Source of the DNA: Alphaproteobacteria bacterium
Lineage (GTDB): Bacteria > Pseudomonadota > Alphaproteobacteria > Sphingomonadales > Sphingomonadaceae
DNA length: 11,725 bases
NCBI GenBank assembly: GCA_016650315.1
Contig: JAENVZ010000004.1
Span: forward strand, 1 to 11,725
Direction: 5' to 3'
Part shown: one piece after another, positions 6,559 through 11,725 of the stretch
How the letters are laid out: the number at the start of each line of letters is the position of its first letter
Numbering within the stretch: the first letter of the stretch is position 1
Notes under the pieces: generated by a model
Databases searched by the model: none
Told to the model about the DNA's origin: nothing
Seen by the model: the letters and a program-made list of their open reading frames with translations, nothing else
Made by a program: the position numbers and the translations under genes

Positions 6559-7556
6559 CATGGGCGCGACATGTCCTCCGGCAGCAGTTCGAATTTCAGG
6601 AACAATGTGCGCTGGAAAAATTCGTGATTATCGTCGGATGCGATCCAGACGATTTGCTTGCCATTTTCGCGTACAATCGCCAGCGCTTCGAAATTGTCGG
6701 CAAGGAGCGGTGGTCGTAGCGTAGCGATTTCCCGTGACGGGAGAAGCGTGCCTGCCTTGAGATCGCTGATGTCGATAATCGCCAGTTTGACAGTGAAGCC
6801 GTCATAGATCGTCACGCGCCGGTTGAGCGTCAGCAATGTGTTTCCGCCCAGCCAGACCGCGTCAGTGATGCGGTACCCCTGTGGGGCGTAGTAGCCCAGT
6901 TCCAGGGGCGCTGTACCCGTCTCTGCCGGGTCATGGTCAAAGACACGCAGTTGCGTGCTGTTGTGCGGTCCATAAGCGGTTTCTGCAAATATCAGGAAAC
7001 GGCCATCGGGCAAGCGGACCGCAGCTTCCGCGCCGCCTGTACCGGGCCAGTCCTTCATGGCCTCTGGCTCCTGACAGGCCTCTACACGGGCAAAGGCGGG
7101 GGCATAGCGGCAGATGCGGTGGATCAGTTCGAATGTGACCCAATAGCGGCCCGATTGGGGATCATGGATCAACCCTTCGGAATCCCATTTCCATTTTGGC
7201 CAGTCGCGTTCGGCGGGGCGTATCGGCAACGGTTCGATGAATTCCCGCATTCCTCCATTTTTTTGGTCCAGCCTAAAACCAAACAGGTCGCCACCGTCGC
7301 TTAACGCGATGATGCGTCCATCGGGCCGGATCGCCATGGCGGATACGCCGCCAAAATAGGGATGGTTGCTCGATAATTCCCATCCTGCCAGATATTTCAG
7401 GCGACCGACGCGGTTTCGCTTGGGGTTGGATGCATCGAGCGCGACCGGCGTTGCGCGGATCAGCAGCGTGGTGGGGACGTCCTGCTTGTCCTTGCTGAAT
7501 TGCGGCGCAGGCAACAGAAAGAAGGCCAGGAGGAGGATCAGCAGCAGGCGGGGCAT
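6558..7556 (-). CDS. Exported phytase-like / esterase-like beta-propeller protein
   Basis: The product is 332 residues long and begins with a hydrophobic N-terminus (MPRLLLILLLAFFLLPAPQ) that is a signal peptide or signal anchor, so the protein should act outside the cytoplasm. The rest is rich in short beta-strand repeats: GVSAMAIRPDGRIIALSDGG, a WKWDSEGLIHDP motif, AAVRLPDGRFLIFAE, and NFEALAIVRENGKQIVWIASDDN. This matches the phytase-like domain family often annotated as esterase-like activity of phytase family protein. Conserved acidic residues in DSEGL and NFEAL are typical, but substrate is unproven. I chose the ATG at 7556, not the one at 7586, because TAGGAG lies eight bases upstream. 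It converges on rpmB; from memory, this family often neighbours rpmB and cobT in alphaproteobacteria. Confidence 0.8.
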   Translation of the reverse strand: MPRLLLILLLAFFLLPAPQFSKDKQDVPTTLLIRATPVALDASNPKRNRVGRLKYLAGWELSSNHPYFGGVSAMAIRPDGRIIALSDGGDLFGFRLDQKNGGMREFIEPLPIRPAERDWPKWKWDSEGLIHDPQSGRYWVTFELIHRICRYAPAFARVEACQEPEAMKDWPGTGGAEAAVRLPDGRFLIFAETAYGPHNSTQLRVFDHDPAETGTAPLELGYYAPQGYRITDAVWLGGNTLLTLNRRVTIYDGFTVKLAIIDISDLKAGTLLPSREIATLRPPLLADNFEALAIVRENGKQIVWIASDDNHEFFQRTLFLKFELLPEDMSRP

Positions 7557-7580
7557 TGCCGTTCTCCTACCCCGCCTTTG

Positions 7581-7592
7581 TGACATCTGTCA
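7581..7592. promoter_or_regulatory. Small palindrome in the divergent promoter region (possible operator)
   Basis: TGACA-TC-TGTCA is an exact five-base inverted repeat with a two-base centre, located 25 bases upstream of the phytase-like start and in the 205-bp region it shares with the glycine-zipper gene. Sites of this form bind dimeric repressors in many bacteria, but no regulator is encoded nearby and chance is possible. Confidence 0.2.
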
Positions 7593-7761
7593 TGGTTAAT
7601 CTGAGGCGTGCAAACTGAACGGCGGATAACATGGTCGTTCAGTATTCGCTCAAATCGAATCGCGCATAAGGGCAGCGTCGAAGGAAGCTGGCATCGCAAT
7701 AGGCAGGGCTTCAGCGTTCGGCTGTTAAGCAACTGCTTGTTTTGAAGGAAGGAGCCAAGCC

Positions 7762-8160
7762 ATGAAAAAATTTCTGATCGCATTGAGCGCCGTCGCCGTT
7801 ATGGGCACGGCCACCCTTGTTCCCACTGCGCCTGCCATGGCGCGCGACCATTATGAACGTGGCGATTATTACCGTGGCGGCGACTATGATCGCGGTGACC
7901 GCTATTACCGTGGCGACCGCCATTATCGTGGTGACCGCTATGATCGGGGCGATTATTACCGCGGTTCCGACCGTCGCTCTTATCGTAGCGATTGCGGCAA
8001 CGGCGCTGGCGGCACCATTCTCGGTGCGATTGCAGGCGGGTTGCTCGGTAATGCAGCGGTTGGCCGTCATGGCGACCACACGGCGGGCGTCATCGTTGGC
8101 GCAGGTGTTGGCGCGCTCGCAGGCCGGGCGATTGACAGAGGCGATGACCGTTGCCGGTGA
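7762..8160 (+). CDS. Glycine-zipper (2TM) envelope protein with YRGD-rich spacer
   Basis: The 132-residue precursor has three parts. A signal peptide (1-27, MKKFLIALSAVAVMGTATLV followed by PTAPAMA) suggests cleavage after Ala27 with no lipobox. Residues 28-77 are a low-complexity segment with about eight copies of a YxRGD-like unit, rich in Tyr, Arg and Asp. Residues 80-125 form two glycine zippers, GGTILGAIAGGLLGNAAVG and AGVIVGAGVGALAGRAIDRG, as in the 17-kDa surface antigen / glycine-zipper 2TM family. Cys78 and Cys131 bracket the zipper and could form a disulfide. The location is probably the periplasm or outer membrane; the molecular role is unknown. AAGGAAGGAG before the ATG is a strong ribosome binding site. 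The gene stands alone between a divergent exported protein and a terminator. Confidence 0.82.
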   Translation: MKKFLIALSAVAVMGTATLVPTAPAMARDHYERGDYYRGGDYDRGDRYYRGDRHYRGDRYDRGDYYRGSDRRSYRSDCGNGAGGTILGAIAGGLLGNAAVGRHGDHTAGVIVGAGVGALAGRAIDRGDDRCR

Positions 8161-8193
8161 GGTGAGAGCCGTCTGAAATCAAGAAAGTGATTG

Positions 8194-8225
8194 CGCCATC
8201 CCCGCTCGTACGGGGATGGCGTTTT
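8194..8225 (+). terminator. Strong hairpin terminator between the glycine-zipper and DAHP synthase genes
   Basis: CGCCATCCCCG (8194-8204) and its perfect complement (8211-8221) enclose a CTCGTA loop and are followed by TTTT (8222-8225). It ends 4 bp before the stop codon of the convergent DAHP synthase gene. On the minus strand no immediate T run follows, so it should mainly stop plus-strand transcription, although the stem could protect the 3' end of the minus-strand mRNA. Confidence 0.8.
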
Positions 8226-8229
8226 GATA

Positions 8230-9603
8230 TCAGGCAGCGCTCTTGCGCCGTTCGGCCAGTTCGTCGTTCAGCATTTCCGCCAACAGGAATGCAAGCTCCA
8301 GCGACTGCGCCGCATTCAGGCGCGGGTCGCAATGCGTGTGATACCGGTCGGCAAGGCTTTCGTCCGTGATGGCGATGGCCCCGCCCGTACATTCCGTCAC
8401 ATTCTGCCCCGTCATTTCGGCATGGATGCCGCCTGCAAAGCTGCCCTCGGCGCGGTGAACGGCAAAGAAGCCGCGCACTTCGGCCAATATACGTTCAAAC
8501 GGCCGCGTCTTGTAGCCATTGGGGGCTTTGATGACATTGCCGTGCATCGGATCGCAAGACCAGATGACCGGGTGGCCTTCACGCTGCACCGCCCGGATGA
8601 GCTTGGGCAGGCCCGCCTCGATCTTGTCATGGCCATAGCGGGTGATGAGCGTCATCCGACCCGGCTCACGCCCCGGATTGAGCGTGTCGAGCATCCGCAG
8701 CAATGCATCCGGTTCCAGGCTGGGTCCGCATTTCAGGCCAATGGGATTGCCGATGCCACGCAGATATTCAACATGGGCGGACCCTTCGAACCGGGTGCGA
8801 TCACCGATCCACAGCATGTGCGCGCTGGTGTCGTACCAGTCGCCCGTCAGCGAATCCTGCCGGGTCAGCGCCTGCTCATAGGGGAGCAACAGCGCCTCAT
8901 GGCTGGTGTAGAAGCTGGTGCCTTTCAATTGCGGCACCGTTTCGGGATTGATCCCGCACGCCGCCATGAAGTCGAGCGCGTCGCCAATGCGGTCCGCCAT
9001 TTCGCCGAATTTCTTCGCCCATGCGCTGCGGCCCATGAAATCCAGTGTCCAGGCATGAACCTGATGCAGATTGGCATAGCCGCCTGTTGAAAAGGCACGC
9101 AGCAGGTTGAGCGTGGCCGCTGCCTGATTATAGGCGCGCACCATGCGCTGCGGGTCCGGCTCCCGGCCTGCTTCTTCAAAGGCGATGTCGTTGATGATGT
9201 CGCCGCGATAGCTGGGCAGCGTAACACCATCGATCGTTTCGGTATCGGTAGACCGGGGCTTGGCGAATTGACCGGCCATGCGCCCGACCTTCACGATGGG
9301 CAGTTTCGACGCATAGGTCAGCACCACCGCCATCTGCAGGATAACGCGAAACGTGTCGCGGATGTTGTTCGGATGAAATTCAGCGAAGGATTCAGCGCAA
9401 TCGCCGCCTTGCAGCAGGAAGGACTGACCCGCCGCCACTTGCGCCAGATCCGCCTTCAGATTGCGCGCTTCGCCTGCAAAGACGAGCGGAGGATAGTTGC
9501 CAAGCTGCTGTTCCGCAGCGGCCAGCGCCTCTGCATCCTTGTATTGGGGCATTTGCTGCCCTTCATGGCTCCGCCAGCTATCAGGCGTCCAGTTCGCCGC
9601 CAC
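8230..9603 (-). CDS. Class II 3-deoxy-D-arabino-heptulosonate 7-phosphate synthase
   Basis: This 457-residue cytoplasmic enzyme condenses phosphoenolpyruvate and erythrose 4-phosphate to DAHP, the first step of the shikimate pathway. It is the class II (plant-like) form: it starts [20 protein letters not shown], then [28 protein letters not shown] with the metal-binding Cys69, [40 protein letters not shown] with a metal-ligand His, and [18 protein letters not shown] with a metal-ligand Glu, ending in the HCDPRLNA region. Length matches the family. Two in-frame GTG codons compete: the one at 9612 abuts GAAGGA with no spacing, whereas the GTG at 9603 has nine bases from it, so I chose 9603. The gene is probably monocistronic; cysS ends 282 bp upstream. 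Feedback control by aromatic amino acids cannot be read here. Confidence 0.95.
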   Translation of the reverse strand: MAANWTPDSWRSHEGQQMPQYKDAEALAAAEQQLGNYPPLVFAGEARNLKADLAQVAAGQSFLLQGGDCAESFAEFHPNNIRDTFRVILQMAVVLTYASKLPIVKVGRMAGQFAKPRSTDTETIDGVTLPSYRGDIINDIAFEEAGREPDPQRMVRAYNQAAATLNLLRAFSTGGYANLHQVHAWTLDFMGRSAWAKKFGEMADRIGDALDFMAACGINPETVPQLKGTSFYTSHEALLLPYEQALTRQDSLTGDWYDTSAHMLWIGDRTRFEGSAHVEYLRGIGNPIGLKCGPSLEPDALLRMLDTLNPGREPGRMTLITRYGHDKIEAGLPKLIRAVQREGHPVIWSCDPMHGNVIKAPNGYKTRPFERILAEVRGFFAVHRAEGSFAGGIHAEMTGQNVTECTGGAIAITDESLADRYHTHCDPRLNAAQSLELAFLLAEMLNDELAERRKSAA

Positions 9604-9804
9604 GTCACGCACTCCTTCACGAAAATATCGGCCCGAGCCTATGAGCGTTTACCCCATTTTTGGCAAGCATTGGGGGAACAGATGATTCTTTTCATAAGTG
9701 AAGCCCCGCTTTGGGGGAAGGGAAAGCTTCGACTAGGGGGCTTTGGTGGATGATTGGGACAGTAATGATTGGCTCTTTTCCGCCATTCCTCATGAAGAGT
9801 CATT

Positions 9805-9881
9805 GTGTTCCTGCGAAAGCAGGAACCCAGAGCCACAGCCGCTTCCTGGGAGACTCTGGACTCCTGCTTTCGCAGGAGCAC
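9805..9881. repeat. 77-bp palindromic REP/BIME-like element, copy 1
   Basis: Two 28-bp arms (9805-9832 and 9854-9881) are inverted copies with three mismatches and flank a 21-base centre. Each arm itself contains a small perfect hairpin, CCTGC-GAAA-GCAGG, with a GNRA-type loop on one strand. It begins four bases after the cysS stop codon in the direction of cysS transcription. The rest of the 9604-9885 gap shows no convincing gene; the left part should hold the DAHP synthase promoter. Confidence 0.85.
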
Positions 9882-9885
9882 GCCC

Positions 9886-11394
9886 TCAATCCAGCAAAAT
9901 CGTCCATTCCCAGCGCAACGGGTCGCCGTCCATCACTTCAACGCCCTTGGCGGCCAGCGCATCGCGGATGGCGTCGGAGGTGGCAAAATCCTTTTCCGCG
10001 CGCGCGGTCTGTCGGCGATCGAGTTCGGCTTCGATTTCCGCTTCGGTGATCCGCGCGTCCTTCGGCTTGATGCGTAGGTCGGGGCGGGCCAGCGTCAGGA
10101 TATTCAGGCCGAGCGCCATGTCCATGGCTGCGGCAAGGTGTAGCTTGTCGTCCGCCGGTACCTTCTTCATCGCTAATGCTTCCTCCAACAGGGGAAGGGC
10201 GCGCGGGACCATCAGGTCGTCGGACAGCGCAGCGTCGAATTGTTCCAGCAGCGGCTGGAGTTTCGGATGAAGATTGGCTGTGAGTTTGCTCCGTAATGCA
10301 CGAGGATTGTTGCCGAGGAATATTTGGGGCATATCAATCGCAGCTTCATTCTCAGCATGCGTTTTCAAACTCTCTACCGCCAATACCATGCGTTTGAGGC
10401 GTGTCAGCGCCGCGCCCAGATTTTCCGAACTGAATTCCAACTCGCTGCGATAATGTGCCGACAGGCAGAGCAGGCGATAGGCCAGCGGATGCACGCCCCG
10501 GTCGATGAGCGAAAAGAGCGTGGTGAAGCCGCCCTTCGATTTGCTCATCTTGCCACTACGATCCACCAGGAAATTATTGTGCATCCACCAGTTCGCGCCG
10601 GTGTGGTTGGTGCAACTGAACGCCTGATTCTGCGCAATCTCATTGGGGTGGTGGATTTCGCGGTGGTCTATGCCGCCGGTGTGGATATCGAACGGCTGGC
10701 CAAGGCGCTCGGCGCTCATCACCGAGCATTCGAGGTGCCAGCCCGGCGCGCCCTTGCCCCAGGGCGAGTCCCATTCCATCTGCCGCTGCTCGCCCGGAGG
10801 GGATTTGCGCCAGATAGCGAAGTCGGACGGATTACGCTTGCCCGCGACCGGATCGATCCGCGCATTGGCGGCATCGTCCCGGCCACCGGCCAGCGCGCCG
10901 TAGTCCGGCACGCTGCTGCTGTCGAAATACAGGCCGCTCTCCAGCTCGTAGCAATGCTTGTCGGCGATCTTTTCCGCAAATGCGATCATGCGCGGCACAT
11001 AATCGGTCGCGACCGTCCATTCCGACGGCTCCATGATATTGAGGTCGGCGATATTCTGCTTGAACGCCTGGGTATAATGGGCGGCGATGTCCCAGATGCT
11101 TTTGGCCTGCGCACGTGCGGCCGCTTCCATCTTGTCGTCGCCCGCATCGGCGTCGGAGGTCAGATGGCCGACATCGGTGATGTTGATGATGTGGGTGACG
11201 TCATACCCCTTCCACAGCAGTGTCCGGCGCAATGTGTCGGTAAAGACATAGGCGCGCAGATTGCCGAGATGGGCGTAATTATAGACCGTCGGTCCGCAGC
11301 TATAGACGCGCACTTGGCCGGGGGTGATCGGCGCGAAAGGTTCGATCTGGCGCGTCAGACTGTTGAAGAGGCGCAGAGGTGCAGTGTCGGTCAT
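9886..11394 (-). CDS. cysS: Cysteinyl-tRNA synthetase
   Basis: The 502-residue class I synthetase activates cysteine with ATP and charges tRNA-Cys in the cytoplasm. The nucleotide-binding HLGN (42-45, the HIGH motif) follows YSCGPTVYNYA; KMSKS is present at 282-286. Zinc ligands that select cysteine are visible as Cys33, Cys223 in GWHLECSVM, His248 and Glu252. The zinc-site loop reads GGIDHREIHHPNEIAQNQ, not the commoner GGxDLxFPHHENE, placing this in a variant CysRS subgroup. The C-terminal anticodon-binding region ends in ARAEKDFATSDAIRDALAAK followed by GVEVMDG, as expected. The N-terminal ATG fits the family start, but no clear Shine-Dalgarno sequence precedes it. Similar palindromic repeats lie on both sides. 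The mycothiol ligase MshC is a relative, but length and C-terminal domain favour CysRS. Confidence 0.96.
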   Translation of the reverse strand: MTDTAPLRLFNSLTRQIEPFAPITPGQVRVYSCGPTVYNYAHLGNLRAYVFTDTLRRTLLWKGYDVTHIINITDVGHLTSDADAGDDKMEAAARAQAKSIWDIAAHYTQAFKQNIADLNIMEPSEWTVATDYVPRMIAFAEKIADKHCYELESGLYFDSSSVPDYGALAGGRDDAANARIDPVAGKRNPSDFAIWRKSPPGEQRQMEWDSPWGKGAPGWHLECSVMSAERLGQPFDIHTGGIDHREIHHPNEIAQNQAFSCTNHTGANWWMHNNFLVDRSGKMSKSKGGFTTLFSLIDRGVHPLAYRLLCLSAHYRSELEFSSENLGAALTRLKRMVLAVESLKTHAENEAAIDMPQIFLGNNPRALRSKLTANLHPKLQPLLEQFDAALSDDLMVPRALPLLEEALAMKKVPADDKLHLAAAMDMALGLNILTLARPDLRIKPKDARITEAEIEAELDRRQTARAEKDFATSDAIRDALAAKGVEVMDGDPLRWEWTILLD

Positions 11395-11457
11395 GGCGAG
11401 AGTCTTTGGGGATGTCGGCTGACAAAATCAACTTTTTGGTGATACCACAACATTCAC

Positions 11458-11534
11458 GTGCTCCTGCGAAAGCAGGAGCCCAGGGCCTCTCGCACAGCAC
11501 CTGTGACTCTGGGCTCCTGCTTTCGCAGGAGCAC
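11458..11534. repeat. 77-bp palindromic REP/BIME-like element, copy 2
   Basis: Two 28-bp arms (11458-11485 and 11507-11534) are inverted copies with one mismatch and a 21-base centre of different sequence from copy 1. Arm sequence, total length and centre length equal those of the copy at 9805-9881. It begins seven bases after the cobT stop codon and fills half of the 147-bp gap before cysS. Confidence 0.88.
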
Positions 11535-11541
11535 GGAAGCG

Positions 11542-11725
11542 TCATTCCTCGTCGAACAATCCGGCCAGCTGCTCCACCATCGTCCCGCCAAGCTGTTCGG
11601 CATCCATGATCGTCACCGCGCGTTTGTAATAGCGCGTTACGTCATGGCCGATGCCGATGGCGACAAGTTGCACCGGCGAGCGGTTCTCGATCCAGTCGAT
11701 CACCTGCCGCAGATGGCGTTCCAGA
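11542..11725 (-). CDS. cobT: Cobaltochelatase subunit CobT, C-terminal end (runs off right edge)
   Basis: The minus strand enters the window in frame and gives 60 residues ending in a TGA at 11544-11542. The stretch [20 protein letters not shown] followed by [20 protein letters not shown] and [16 protein letters not shown] is the typical end of CobT. CobT is the von Willebrand factor A-like subunit of the aerobic CobN-CobS-CobT cobaltochelatase, which inserts cobalt into hydrogenobyrinate diamide with ATP hydrolysis. [11 protein letters not shown] is the conserved last strand and loop of the VWA domain. The MIDAS motif and the acidic N-terminal region lie outside the window. A palindromic repeat follows the stop after seven bases. 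A BchD/ChlD chelatase subunit is less likely given this C-terminus. Confidence 0.88.
   Translation of the reverse strand, partial: LERHLRQVIDWIENRSPVQLVAIGIGHDVTRYYKRAVTIMDAEQLGGTMVEQLAGLFDEE

Noticed and set aside
7840..7990. RGD integrin-binding motifs or a CRISPR-like repeat array
   Set aside because: RGD arises here from low-complexity Tyr-Arg-Gly-Asp repeats in an environmental-type bacterium, and the DNA repeats are short, in frame and without spacers.
8191..9090. A 299-codon plus-strand open frame across the DAHP synthase gene
   Set aside because: Antisense to a complete, motif-rich enzyme and it starts inside the terminator hairpin.
9805..9881. Terminal inverted repeats of an insertion sequence carrying cysS (with the copy at 11458-11534)
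   Set aside because: Each copy is itself a closed palindrome, no transposase lies between, and cysS is a housekeeping gene; REP-type repeats explain the pattern better.
10324..11442. A 372-codon open frame on the plus strand across cysS
   Set aside because: The opposite strand encodes a complete cysteinyl-tRNA synthetase with all motifs; the plus frame shows no family features.

Overview
The window reads as ordinary chromosomal DNA from an alphaproteobacterium, most likely a sphingomonad (Sphingobium, Sphingomonas or Novosphingobium type). Reasons are the moderately high GC content, the alphaproteobacterial style of L28, TadA, YqgE and CobT, a class II (plant-like) DAHP synthase, an unusual-motif cysteinyl-tRNA synthetase, and palindromic intergenic repeats with a CCTGCGAAAGCAGG core. 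The placement rests on sequence style only, with no database search behind it.

Layout from left to right. Positions 1-617 (-) hold the N-terminal part of AMP nucleosidase, running off the left edge. Next is a Prx5-type peroxiredoxin (-) with its own terminator. A YqgE/AlgH protein (+) and a GT4 glycosyltransferase (+) follow 60 bp apart. They converge on a GtrA-like membrane protein (-), which is divergent from a 619-residue polytopic membrane protein (+) with STT3/AglB-like acidic motifs. That last gene overlaps tail-to-tail by 16 bp with tadA (-). rpmB (+), with a clear promoter and terminator, converges on a phytase-like/esterase-like exported protein (-). A glycine-zipper outer-envelope protein with a YRGD-rich spacer (+) and a strong hairpin terminator come next. 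The right part is all minus strand: class II DAHP synthase, cysS, and the last 60 codons of cobT. Two 77-bp palindromic repeats sit directly behind the stop codons of cysS and cobT.

Most genes are housekeeping: nucleotide salvage, peroxide removal, tRNA editing, ribosome, shikimate pathway, tRNA charging and cobalt chelation. The least understood part is 2043-5585, where a GT4 enzyme, a GtrA-like small membrane protein and a GT-C-like transferase candidate sit together. They could form a small lipid-linked sugar or envelope-glycan module. No phage, insertion sequence, CRISPR array, tRNA or rRNA was seen. Intergenic gaps are all under 300 bp.

A recurrent detail is that several genes without a Shine-Dalgarno sequence (amn, yqgE, tadA, possibly the GT4 and GT-C genes) have a -10-like hexamer only 7-9 nt before the start codon, which suggests leaderless mRNAs. 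I found no clearly new large system. The best leads are the repeats, the glycan module, the leaderless starts and a perfect 12-bp hairpin inside the GT4 gene.
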